A DNA stretch of 64,000 nt from JAGNXB01 sp964471595 (GTDB lineage: Bacteria > Bacteroidota > Bacteroidia > Chitinophagales > Saprospiraceae), in NCBI GenBank assembly GCA_964471595.1, contig CAYYGN010000001.1, positions 1 through 64,000 on the forward strand, written 5' to 3'. Below the pieces are notes generated by a model, which saw nothing but the letters and a program-made list of their open reading frames with translations, had not been told where the DNA came from and did not search any database. Shown here in pieces: positions 45,599 to 54,039 of this stretch (the first letter of the stretch is position 1; the number at the start of each line of letters is the position of its first letter). Both the position numbers and the translations under genes were made by a program.

Positions 45599-45759
45599 CA
45601 GCAGGACAACAGATACATATCGACACAAAACCGAAATCAGCAGGAACAACTTCCCCGTGGCAAAATTCTGGCCGTCAACTCCTTGACTGCATCCATCCGG
45701 AATCATCGGTAAGCCAATGCGTCAAACCCAGGTCCTACCTCCCGGTATACTGGTGTGCA

Positions 45760-47046
45760 TCACTTGAATCGAATGGCGTTAACAGGCTGTATGCGTGCAA
45801 TATATATGGAAGGAAGAAGCAAGGTCAAACCAGCGACTAAAAGGACAAATACATTGATAAAGAAGAAAAAGCCGGGATCCCAATGGATCGGGACTTCCGA
45901 AAGGTAATACTCCGATTCGTCCAGTCTGAACCATCCCGTCTTGCGTTGCAGGGTACCCAATCCCAGTGCCAATCCATTTCCCAGCAACATTCCGATCACC
46001 AGGATCCTGAGAGTCAGCCGGATGAATATCCAACGGACTGTCCAATCAGATGCCCCTAATGCTTTGAGGACGCCAATCATGCCGTAGCGTTCCAACATCA
46101 GAATCAACAAGACCGTAGCCAGATTGATCATGACCACCAACAGCATCAATATCAACAAGACCCTTTCGTTGATATCCTGAATTTCTACCCAATCAAATAT
46201 GGCCGGAAACTTTTGCCGGATTGTTTCAATATAGAGATCGCCGGGCAATGGCCATTCATAATAGATATAATCGGCGATGGCCTCTGCATCGCCCAGGTCC
46301 TCCACAAACAATTCGAAGCCAGAGACCGTATCCGGTGACCAGCCTGCCAGTTCCTGGAGATGGCGAATGTCTACGATGGCAAATTTCCTGTCGTACTCCT
46401 CCAGCCCGGTCTTGTATACCGCACGGACCCTGAATTTGCGCTCTACCTGCCTTTCTCCCTGGATAAAATGGATGAGCAAATCATCGCCCACGTTGACCTT
46501 CATCCGGCCTGCCGTAGTCCGGGAGATCATGATGTCCCGGGGCGGACTTTCCGACTTCAGGGAGAGGGTGTCTCCTTCGGTCAGGTACGCACCCATGAAA
46601 TCCCATTTGAAGTCGGCCCCTACACCTTTGAGTAGAATGCCTTCGAGTTCACCCTTTCGGGCCAGGATGCCCGGTTTGAGTCCGAAGACCTGGATATGAT
46701 CCACGCCTCCACGGGTCAGTTTGCCAGGTTGGCCGGCACGATTGCCGTCGGCCAACACCGGAAAATGCTTCCTCTGAGTAATGCCGGGATAGAAAGTCTG
46801 ATTTCTGTTTACCGGGGCAGTTTCAAATGTTTGGTTGAGGTTGTGCGCAGTGATATGAATATGACCCCAGAATCCGAAAACCTTGGCTTTGATCTCTTCT
46901 TTGAACCCAAGAATCAAGGCGTGTGCCAACAGAATTACGGTCATGCACAAGGCGATGGTACCGATGGCAAACCGGATGATCCGGCCTGTTGAACTTTGGG
47001 ATGACCCGGCGCGGAGACGACGGGCAAGAAAGGCGCTGAATGCCAT
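45760..47046 (-). CDS. ABC transporter permease, LolC/LolE (FtsX) type
   Basis: One N-terminal membrane helix (FAIGTIALCMTVILLAHALILG, about residues 29-50 from ATG 47046) is followed by a periplasmic domain of about 230 residues. Three C-terminal helices close the protein, the last near FFFINVFVLLVAGLTLLLPSIY, and it ends RIQPVNAIRFK, the usual FtsX/MacB tail. LolCDE-type complexes release lipoproteins from the inner membrane. Start 47046 is supported by a promoter box 13 nt upstream. A matching LolD-like ATPase gene is 2.3 kb away but not adjacent. Confidence 0.88.
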   Translation of the reverse strand: MAFSAFLARRLRAGSSQSSTGRIIRFAIGTIALCMTVILLAHALILGFKEEIKAKVFGFWGHIHITAHNLNQTFETAPVNRNQTFYPGITQRKHFPVLADGNRAGQPGKLTRGGVDHIQVFGLKPGILARKGELEGILLKGVGADFKWDFMGAYLTEGDTLSLKSESPPRDIMISRTTAGRMKVNVGDDLLIHFIQGERQVERKFRVRAVYKTGLEEYDRKFAIVDIRHLQELAGWSPDTVSGFELFVEDLGDAEAIADYIYYEWPLPGDLYIETIRQKFPAIFDWVEIQDINERVLLILMLLVVMINLATVLLILMLERYGMIGVLKALGASDWTVRWIFIRLTLRILVIGMLLGNGLALGLGTLQRKTGWFRLDESEYYLSEVPIHWDPGFFFFINVFVLLVAGLTLLLPSIYIARIQPVNAIRFK

Positions 47047-47059
47047 AATTGCTATCACG

Positions 47060-47067
47060 CGAAGATA
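47060..47067 (-). promoter_or_regulatory. -7 box of the permease gene
   Basis: On the minus strand it reads TATCTTCG (TAnnTTYG), 13 nt upstream of the start codon at 47046. Confidence 0.6.
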
Positions 47068-47098
47068 CACCCTCGCCGCATGACCTGCCGGAAATGGC

Positions 47099-47106
47099 TA
47101 CTTTTG
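47099..47106 (+). promoter_or_regulatory. -7 box of tyrS
   Basis: TACTTTTG matches TAnnTTTG, 18 nt before ATG 47125. It lies downstream of the longer ORF start at 47080, so it argues for the shorter protein. Confidence 0.6.
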
Positions 47107-47124
47107 CCGCTGAAATCAAGGCCG

Positions 47125-48399
47125 ATGCCGTTTCTGGAAGAATTGCGATGGAGAGGTATGCTCCAGGATGTTACCCCGGGCATTGAGGATTACCTTGCCC
47201 AGCCGGGATGCAAAGGGTACATTGGCTTTGACCCTACGGCACCTTCGTTGGGGATTGGCAACTACGTTCAAATCATGTTGCTGACCTTGTTCCAGCGACA
47301 TGGGCATACACCTTTGGTACTGATGGGGGGAGCCACCGGCAGAATTGGCGACCCTTCCGGCAAGGACAAGGAGCGTGATCTGAAATCGGTAGACGAAATA
47401 GATCGGAACCTGCGGCATCAGCAAAGACAGCTTGAAACCCTGCTGGGTGGACAAAACCTTACGGTTCAGGTCATCAACAATTTTGATTTCTACCGGGACA
47501 TGAACGTCCTTGATTTCCTCAGGGACATTGGCAAAACATTGACCGTCAATTATATGATGTCCAAGGAATCGGTCAAGAAGCGGCTGGAGACCGGTATTTC
47601 CTTTACCGAATTCAGCTACCAACTCATCCAGGCCTACGATTTCCAATGTCTTTATCAGCATCACAACTGCAGGCTGCAAATGGGAGGAGCGGATCAGTGG
47701 GGCAACATCACCTCTGGGACAGAATTCATTCGGAGGAACCTGGACGGCAAAGCGTATGCCCTGACAACCCCGCTCCTGACCAAAGCGGATGGTTCCAAGT
47801 TTGGCAAATCAGAGTCTGGTAACATTTGGTTGGATCCCGAACTGACCACTCCATATGCCTTCTACCAGTTCTGGATCAATGCCGATGACCGTGATTTGCC
47901 CAAATTCATACGATATTTTACCTTGCGCAGTCGCCAGGAAGTCGAAGAACTGGAACGGGACCATGCTCAAGAGCCCCAGATCCTCAAAAAGATGCTGGCC
48001 GAGGAATTGACTTCCCGTCTGCATGGCAGGCAAGCACTGGAAAGTACACTCCGTGTCACCCGTTTGCTGTTTCAATCTCATACGGATGCCGACTTCCTGC
48101 AGTCGATCACCATCCCCGATTGGGAAATGGTATCCCGGGAAATTCCCCATTCCCGAATCCAACGGCAAACCTTGTCACCCAACGGGGTGGACCTTGCGGA
48201 GCTGCTGACCTCCCATTCCGGAATACTTTCCTCCAAAGGAGAAGCTCGGAGGGCCATACTGAACAATGCCATTTCCATCAACAAGGTCAAAATCACGGAT
48301 CCCAATCACCTTGTTATGGCGGAAGATCTCCTGCACAACCGTTTCCTGATGATCGAAAACGGCAAGAAGAACAAATTCCTGGTTGAAATCCTCCCTTGA
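47125..48399 (+). CDS. tyrS: Tyrosyl-tRNA synthetase
   Basis: This class I synthetase has the HIGH-like PTAPSLGIGNYVQI (about residues 37-50) and KFGKS in the KMSKS position (SKFGKSESGNIWL). YQLIQAYDF and QMGGADQWGNI are TyrRS signatures, and the C-terminus is an S4-like RNA-binding domain. The start is set at ATG 47125, after the promoter box. The nucleotidyltransferase gene follows after 3 bp. Confidence 0.96.
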   Translation: MPFLEELRWRGMLQDVTPGIEDYLAQPGCKGYIGFDPTAPSLGIGNYVQIMLLTLFQRHGHTPLVLMGGATGRIGDPSGKDKERDLKSVDEIDRNLRHQQRQLETLLGGQNLTVQVINNFDFYRDMNVLDFLRDIGKTLTVNYMMSKESVKKRLETGISFTEFSYQLIQAYDFQCLYQHHNCRLQMGGADQWGNITSGTEFIRRNLDGKAYALTTPLLTKADGSKFGKSESGNIWLDPELTTPYAFYQFWINADDRDLPKFIRYFTLRSRQEVEELERDHAQEPQILKKMLAEELTSRLHGRQALESTLRVTRLLFQSHTDADFLQSITIPDWEMVSREIPHSRIQRQTLSPNGVDLAELLTSHSGILSSKGEARRAILNNAISINKVKITDPNHLVMAEDLLHNRFLMIENGKKNKFLVEILP

Positions 48400-48402
48400 T
48401 CC

Positions 48403-49302
48403 ATGAAACCTTCACTCGTAATTTTGGCCGCCGGTATGGGCAGCCGCTATGGGGGCCTGAAGCAGATTGATGGTGTCGGCCCACATGACGAAACCATCAT
48501 CGAATATTCCATCCACGATGCACTGAAAGCCGGATTCGGTCAGATAGTTTTTGTCATCCGTCACGACATCGAGGCGGCTTTCAAAGACCGGTTTGAGCCC
48601 CTCCGTCCCCAGGGTGTGCGGTTTTCCTACGTATTTCAGGAATTGGATTCCTTCCTCGACGGTCGCACGGCCCCCTCGCGCACCAAACCTTGGGGTACAG
48701 CCCATGCGGTGTTGGCTGCCTCGGAAGTCGTCCATGAACCGTTTGCCGTCATCAATGCAGACGACTATTACGGAAGGGAGGCATTCGCTCAGCTCGCTCA
48801 TTGGTTGGAAACAGAATGTACGCCGCACCATTTTGCCATGGTGGGATACCGGTTGGCGAATACCTTATCGGAATACGGGACTGTTTCACGGGGTGTGTGT
48901 GTCCTGGACGAGGAAGGGTTTTTGGCCCGGGTCGATGAGCGCACCCAGGTGGGTTGGCAGGGCAAGGAGATCCATTATATGGAAAATGGTGTCAGCCGGG
49001 TACTGGATTCGCAGAGCGTGGTTTCTATGAATTTTTGGGGATTCCACCCCTCGGTTTTCCCCGTGATAAGGGAACGGTTCCACCGGTTTGTCGATGAACG
49101 TGCCTCAGACCCTAAGGCGGAATTTTTCATCCCTTTGCTTGTTCAGGAAATGATGGACAAAGGGGATGTCCGGGTTTCAGTCCTGCCTTGCCATGACCGT
49201 TGGTACGGTGTTACCTACAAGGAGGACAAGCCTCTTGTGCAAAATGCCTTCCGCACCATGGTTGAAAAAGGCATTTACCCTTCCCCATTGCGGCCAACAT
49301 GA
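48403..49302 (+). CDS. Nucleotidyltransferase family protein (sugar-1-phosphate type)
   Basis: The NTP-binding motif LVILAAGMGSRYGGLKQ starts at residue 4, followed by AVINADDYYGREAF (metal-binding DD). It is 299 residues of Rossmann-like NTP transferase. The family includes glucose-1-P uridylyl- and thymidylyltransferases, but the substrate is unknown. It is co-transcribed with tyrS (3-bp gap). Confidence 0.83.
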   Translation: MKPSLVILAAGMGSRYGGLKQIDGVGPHDETIIEYSIHDALKAGFGQIVFVIRHDIEAAFKDRFEPLRPQGVRFSYVFQELDSFLDGRTAPSRTKPWGTAHAVLAASEVVHEPFAVINADDYYGREAFAQLAHWLETECTPHHFAMVGYRLANTLSEYGTVSRGVCVLDEEGFLARVDERTQVGWQGKEIHYMENGVSRVLDSQSVVSMNFWGFHPSVFPVIRERFHRFVDERASDPKAEFFIPLLVQEMMDKGDVRVSVLPCHDRWYGVTYKEDKPLVQNAFRTMVEKGIYPSPLRPT

Positions 49303-49344
49303 CTACTTGTCCGGCGATTCGTGCGTCAATAGGGATGGATGCCT

Positions 49345-50001
49345 CTACTCCTGCATCAAAACGCCATCCTGGATCATATGGCGGACATCACAAATACCCG
49401 CCAGATCTTCACTATGGGTGGCAATCAAAAACGTCTGGCCAAAATCGGCACGCAATCGGAGAAATAGTTCGTGCATGTCATGGGCATTGCCGGAATCCAG
49501 ATTGCCGGTGGGTTCATCGGCCAGAATAACAGCAGGACGATTGAGCAAAGCCCTTGCAACAGCGATCCGCTGTTGCTCTCCGCCGGATAGTTGCCCCGGT
49601 TTATGGTCCATACGATCCTTCAAGCCCAAATAATCCAGCAATTCCATGCCCCTCAAGCGGCAGGTATCCATGGGCAAACGGCGTATAAGTCCCGGCATGA
49701 TGGCATTCTCAAGCGCCGTGAACTCCGGAAGCAGATGATGGAACTGGAAGACAAATCCGATCGTCTCGTTGCGAAACCGGTTCAGGTCCTTTCCTTTCAA
49801 CCCCGTAACCAATTGGCCATCAATGGTAATTTCTCCTGATTCCGGTGTATCCAGTGCGCCCAGCAAATGCAACAAGGTGCTTTTTCCGGAACCCGACCGT
49901 CCCAACAAGGCTGCGATGGATCCTTTTTCCACATCGAGATGGATGCCTTTGAGGACCTCGAGATCTCCGTACTTTTTATACAACGAACGCACCGTGATCA
50001 T
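49345..50001 (-). CDS. ABC transporter ATP-binding protein, LolD type
   Basis: Starting at MITVRSLYKKYG (50001), the Walker A is GRSGSGKST (residues 34-42), the signature is LSGGEQQRIAVARAL, and Walker B is ILADEPTGNLDS. The DEPTGNLD text is typical of the LolD/MacB/FtsE group. A related permease is encoded at 45760-47046 on the same strand, separated by the plus-strand tyrS and nucleotidyltransferase genes. They could form one complex. The start at 50064 is not supported. Confidence 0.9.
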   Translation of the reverse strand: MITVRSLYKKYGDLEVLKGIHLDVEKGSIAALLGRSGSGKSTLLHLLGALDTPESGEITIDGQLVTGLKGKDLNRFRNETIGFVFQFHHLLPEFTALENAIMPGLIRRLPMDTCRLRGMELLDYLGLKDRMDHKPGQLSGGEQQRIAVARALLNRPAVILADEPTGNLDSGNAHDMHELFLRLRADFGQTFLIATHSEDLAGICDVRHMIQDGVLMQE

Positions 50002-50106
50002 CCCGCAAAATAGGTCCTTCCAGGGACAATCGGCCATTTCCGCCATTTTCGGCTTCCTCCTCACATTCCGGCAGAGTAACCAAGTCCAAGTTCATGGCAG
50101 AACCGT

Positions 50107-50114
50107 TTTCTTTG
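50107..50114 (+). promoter_or_regulatory. -7-like box of tilS, leaderless geometry
   Basis: TTTCTTTG is one mismatch from TAnnTTTG and ends 4 nt before the GTG start at 50119. Confidence 0.45.
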
Positions 50115-50118
50115 TCTT

Positions 50119-51480
50119 GTGGACCACCATTTGATTCGAAAAGTGGAGCAACAATTCAGGGAAACCGTCCGGCTCAACGGGCTGTGGGGCCCCGAGGATC
50201 ATCTATTGGTGGGAATTAGTGGCGGACCCGATTCCGTGGCGCTGGCCTATCTGGTCGTCCAAACCGGTTTGCCCGCGACTTTGGCCCATGTTCAGTACGG
50301 GTTGAGAGGCATGGAATCCGTGAAAGATGAAGAATTGGTCAGGACGTTGGCCCGGGACTGGGAAATTCCACTACTGGTGTTCCGGCCGGATCCCACCCTC
50401 CTGAAATCCGCCCCAAAGGCAACGCTGCAGGAAGAAGCCAGACGAATCCGCTACCAATGGTGGGACATCCTTGTCCAGGCAGGACCCTACACTCGGGTCC
50501 TCACAGGCCACCAGGCGGATGACCAACTGGAAACCATGTTGGTTTATATGCTTCGGGGACATCCCGGCGCCTGGACCCGCCATATCTCTTACCGCAACGG
50601 AAACATCGCAAGACCATTGCTGGATATTCCGAGGGAATCCATTGTCAGGTATCTTCAAGCCTGCCGTTTGCCCTGGCGGGAGGATCAAAGCAATCAGGAC
50701 GGGCCTTATCTACGCAATCGGATCCGCCAGGAGGTTGTCCCGGTATTGAAAAAGATCCAACCCCAATTGTCTGAACTTGTACCCGCACAAGCTGCATGGG
50801 TCGCACAAATGACGGCCGCTGCCCACGAGGCCCTTGTCCAATGGGAAGGCCAGGCCATGCAACTTTCTGAGGATGAACTTCTGATTGACCTTCGGATGCT
50901 CCGCGAAGTCCCCTGGGCAGGATTTGCCCTGTATTCCCGGCTTTATCCTTTGGGATTCCATCCCCGACAAATTCAACAGATTTTGGCTTTAGAATCCCGA
51001 AAGACCGGACAGGTATTCATTTCGCCGGCCTGGGTGCTGGCGCATGACAGAGGCAGATTGATCGGAAAAAGAAGAACGGACGTTTTGCCGCCAGAACCGG
51101 TAACCGTTTCCGCTTTTCCTGCCACCATCCGTTGTGGCGGCATTATTCTTGACTTTCAGCCATTCACAAACAGGCGGGAGGTGCCTGAACTTTCTTCCTC
51201 TACTTTGTTGATGGATGCTGACGTGCTGGCTATGCCCTTGACAGTTCGACCATGGGAACCGGGTGACCGGTTCGTTCCGCTCGGGATGAAAGGCCACAAA
51301 AAAGTGAAAGACCTTTTGATCCACCGCAAAAAAAATGTTTTCGAGAAGCAGAGTACCTTGGTTCTGACTGGCAGTGAAGGAACCCTGTATGCGGTACTTG
51401 GAGAACAGATGTCAGATACCGCCAAGGTCAGAGAAGGATCCAAATCATTGGTTTTGATAACGCTGACCCACCTCTCCTGA
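50119..51480 (+). CDS. tilS: tRNA(Ile)-lysidine synthase
   Basis: It makes lysidine at the wobble base of tRNA-Ile(CAU). The PP-loop SGGPDS is at residues 34-39 in LLVGISGGPDSVALAYL. GHQADDQLETMLVYMLRG and RPLLDIPRESI are typical, and the C-terminal TilS domain contains WEPGDRFVPLGMKGHKKVKD. Length 453. The start is GTG, supported by the upstream -7-like box. It converges with the SPOR gene over 8 bp. Confidence 0.94.
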   Translation: MDHHLIRKVEQQFRETVRLNGLWGPEDHLLVGISGGPDSVALAYLVVQTGLPATLAHVQYGLRGMESVKDEELVRTLARDWEIPLLVFRPDPTLLKSAPKATLQEEARRIRYQWWDILVQAGPYTRVLTGHQADDQLETMLVYMLRGHPGAWTRHISYRNGNIARPLLDIPRESIVRYLQACRLPWREDQSNQDGPYLRNRIRQEVVPVLKKIQPQLSELVPAQAAWVAQMTAAAHEALVQWEGQAMQLSEDELLIDLRMLREVPWAGFALYSRLYPLGFHPRQIQQILALESRKTGQVFISPAWVLAHDRGRLIGKRRTDVLPPEPVTVSAFPATIRCGGIILDFQPFTNRREVPELSSSTLLMDADVLAMPLTVRPWEPGDRFVPLGMKGHKKVKDLLIHRKKNVFEKQSTLVLTGSEGTLYAVLGEQMSDTAKVREGSKSLVLITLTHLS

Positions 51481-51488
51481 AGGCATGA

Positions 51489-53837
51489 TTAATCCATCCT
51501 GGTCCGCAAGCCTCCTTTTTCGTACAAAATGTACGCTTCCTTGAAGCCGTTCCTGTGAGCGAGTGCCAGTGCTTCTTTGGCATCCGAAAGGCTTTTGACA
51601 CCGGTCAGATATTTGATCGTCCATTCCCCGGACCGTTCTTCCACCACCTTTCCAAAAGCCTCCAATCCACCAGGATCAAACCATTGCGGATTTCGGTAGG
51701 CGGCGAGACGAACCAGGTACGAACCGGTGCCCGTATGACTTTCCTTACCCTTGGCCAGGGATATCATGACCTGATCCATAAGGGTTTCCGAGTGTTCCTC
51801 AACGGGAAAGGCATCCGGATATCCGGACTCCCGAATACCGGCGGCGGCTTTCTCCGCTTCCTGGCGGGTGGCGAACAATCCTACACGTATGCGAACGCGA
51901 TCATTCGCTTCTTTTTGATACACGGTTCCAAACCGCGAAAGAGACTGGAATGCCGCCACATCTGCCTGGGGGCCCGGCGCCAGGGAAGCTACCTGAACAG
52001 CATAGGCGTGACCGGATGGACCGGATGTCTTCGCTTTGTCGATCTCTCCTTTTCCTGGCGAAGCCGCCACAGGAGTATCAGATGGTACAGGTACCAGAAG
52101 AATGGGGTCCACCTGCACGTCTTCCGGTCGGGTGGCGACATGTAATGTCCGGGAGATGTTCAGGAAGCCGTTCCGGGTAATGTTGATGTAGAAAATCCCC
52201 CCGGGCGACAACGGTAGTTGTACTTCTCCTGCCGCATTGCTGGTCAGATCCTGAAACAACCCGGTGCGCTGATCGGTAATTCGCACCAGTGCGCCCTCAA
52301 CGGGTTGGTCGGTTGAGGCATTTCGAACGGTAGCCTTCCTCAACCAATCCGTTGGGCGCAAGGCTATTTGGTGCAAGCCCTTCTTGATCCCAAGCAGTCT
52401 GAAATCCTGGGTGACTTCCAAATAGGAAGGATGGGAAACTTTGTACTTACCCTGCCAGTTTTTCCGGCCTGGGAGGCGAACCAGTCCTTCTCCATCAGAT
52501 GTCCATGACTCATTTTTGTCGGAATCGGCTATAACTGACGCATTGGCAACCGGCTTGTTGGTATGAGCATCCAACACCTTGATGATAACGGGAACGGCAT
52601 CTGTGGTACCCATGAATAAATCCAAATCGCCATTGCCTTGGCGGTTACTGGAGAAATAAGCGGCTCGAAGATCGGCACGCATGATCAATCCCAGGTCGTC
52701 CATGGTGGAATTGATTTCAGGCCCGAGATGGACCAGCGTGAAATCCTGAGGTTGGCTTCCAAATGCTTGAAAAAGATCAAATCCTCCATATCCGGGATGG
52801 AAATCACTGGCGAAAAACAAACGGTCCTCGACAACAAACGGAGTGATTTCGTGTCCGGGTGAGTTGATGGCATCCGCAACAGGTACAGGTGGTGCCCATT
52901 CCATGCCCCGTCTTTCGCTTAGGTAAAGATCAAATCCGCCTTTTCCTCCGGGTTTGTCGGAGGCGAAGTACAAGGATTGACCATCCGGCGCCCATGCCGG
53001 CCATGCCGTGGAGTATCCTGTCCCGTTGAAAGGGAAAGGCCGGATATTTTCCCAAAGACCATTCTCGCGAACATCTGCCATAAAAAGACTGGATTGGAAT
53101 CCGGACTCCGGTGTAAGGCGATTGAAGCCATTGAATTGTGCCCGCATGAAAACCACCTCTCTTCCGTTGGGGGACAGGGCCGCCGGACCATCATGATAGT
53201 CAATCGTGAGTCCCTTTTTCAGCAAAACGGCTGCTCCCGGCTTGCCCTGGCCGTCAGAACGGGCCTTGTAGAGGTAATGGTATTGTTCACCACTCACCCA
53301 ACCTGCCGGAGGGTTGGCAGGTTTGGGATTGAAGCTGTTGAATAAAAATTCTTCCCCGGCAAAAGAGATACCGAAATCCGTAGCCGGACTGCTTATGCCG
53401 AGACGTTCAATCGTGTAGGTGGGCTCCTTATTCTGGGGATATGGCAGCCAAACCGGAAGATGTAGTGCTTCAGGGACGGCATTCCGGTACTCACGAAGGG
53501 CGGATTGGCTCTTGTCATACAAGCCGTTCATCTGCAACGCCTTGGCGTACCACAACCAGGTGATCGGGTCAACCGATTTGTATTGAACCGCCTTCTCAAA
53601 GAAACCGGTCGCTTCTGCAGGACGGCCGGTGTGATAAAAACACAAGGCCAGACGATGGAGAATCTCCGGATCATCCTTGCCCGCATTCAACAGGGATTGA
53701 TAGGCTTCGGCGGCTGCCTGATAGGCATGCAGGTCAAACTGCTTGTCAGCAATCTTCTGGGATACCTTTTGGGCGTAAAGTCCGGTTGATGCTAAACAAA
53801 AAAGCCAAAATGGGAGATACCGCAAGAGGATTTTCAT
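51489..53837 (-). CDS. PorE-like envelope protein with TPR, PD40 beta-propeller and tandem SPOR domains
   Basis: A signal peptide (LPFWLFCLASTGLYAQ) is followed by TPR-like helices (about 25-120), a WD40/PD40 beta-propeller (about 140-420, with SLYFASDKPGGKGGFDLYL and AAYFSSNRQGNGDLDLF), and carboxypeptidase-regulatory-like beta domains (about 430-600). Two SPOR-like segments close the protein: AYAVQVASLAPGPQ (about 625) and SYLVRLAAYRNPQWF (about 705). SPOR domains bind glycan strands of peptidoglycan lacking stem peptides. In PorE of the T9SS, the propeller protein instead ends in OmpA. So this looks like a PorE relative with a different cell-wall anchor. It is divergent from the subtilase gene. 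Confidence 0.82.
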   Translation of the reverse strand: MKILLRYLPFWLFCLASTGLYAQKVSQKIADKQFDLHAYQAAAEAYQSLLNAGKDDPEILHRLALCFYHTGRPAEATGFFEKAVQYKSVDPITWLWYAKALQMNGLYDKSQSALREYRNAVPEALHLPVWLPYPQNKEPTYTIERLGISSPATDFGISFAGEEFLFNSFNPKPANPPAGWVSGEQYHYLYKARSDGQGKPGAAVLLKKGLTIDYHDGPAALSPNGREVVFMRAQFNGFNRLTPESGFQSSLFMADVRENGLWENIRPFPFNGTGYSTAWPAWAPDGQSLYFASDKPGGKGGFDLYLSERRGMEWAPPVPVADAINSPGHEITPFVVEDRLFFASDFHPGYGGFDLFQAFGSQPQDFTLVHLGPEINSTMDDLGLIMRADLRAAYFSSNRQGNGDLDLFMGTTDAVPVIIKVLDAHTNKPVANASVIADSDKNESWTSDGEGLVRLPGRKNWQGKYKVSHPSYLEVTQDFRLLGIKKGLHQIALRPTDWLRKATVRNASTDQPVEGALVRITDQRTGLFQDLTSNAAGEVQLPLSPGGIFYINITRNGFLNISRTLHVATRPEDVQVDPILLVPVPSDTPVAASPGKGEIDKAKTSGPSGHAYAVQVASLAPGPQADVAAFQSLSRFGTVYQKEANDRVRIRVGLFATRQEAEKAAAGIRESGYPDAFPVEEHSETLMDQVMISLAKGKESHTGTGSYLVRLAAYRNPQWFDPGGLEAFGKVVEERSGEWTIKYLTGVKSLSDAKEALALAHRNGFKEAYILYEKGGLRTRMD

Positions 53838-53874
53838 ACACGGGATTTTGACGGTTGCGGCTTGGGATGCCCGT

Positions 53875-53882
53875 CAAAGGTA
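53875..53882 (-). promoter_or_regulatory. -7 box of the SPOR-ended PorE-like gene
   Basis: On the minus strand it reads TACCTTTG, a perfect TAnnTTTG, 37 nt upstream of the start codon. Confidence 0.6.
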
Positions 53883-54027
53883 GCTAATTCCCAAACATGA
53901 GTCTGAATAGCCATGTGAACGGAGGTATGGCTCAACCGCTTAAATATCCGGAAATCATCACATTACTGCAGATTGTTCCCCATGGTTCATTCCGGCCCAA
54001 AGACCGGCAAATTCAGTATAAAAGGCC

Positions 54028-54035
54028 TATATTCG
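54028..54035 (+). promoter_or_regulatory. -7 box of the subtilase gene, leaderless geometry
   Basis: TATATTCG (TAnnTTYG) ends 4 nt before ATG 54040. Confidence 0.6.
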
Positions 54036-54039
54036 CATA

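Larger units (their letters stand above)
45197..45759. other. Long non-coding region with DnaA boxes, inverted repeats and an AT-rich tract
   Basis: No ORF is visible on either strand. It holds two perfect DnaA boxes (45436-45444 and 45501-45509) and a one-mismatch box (45240-45248). An AT-rich tract (about 45511-45550) directly follows the second perfect box. Inverted repeats lie at 45262-45278, 45393-45406 and 45580-45598. It may be the nrd regulatory region or part of a replication origin. Confidence 0.7.
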
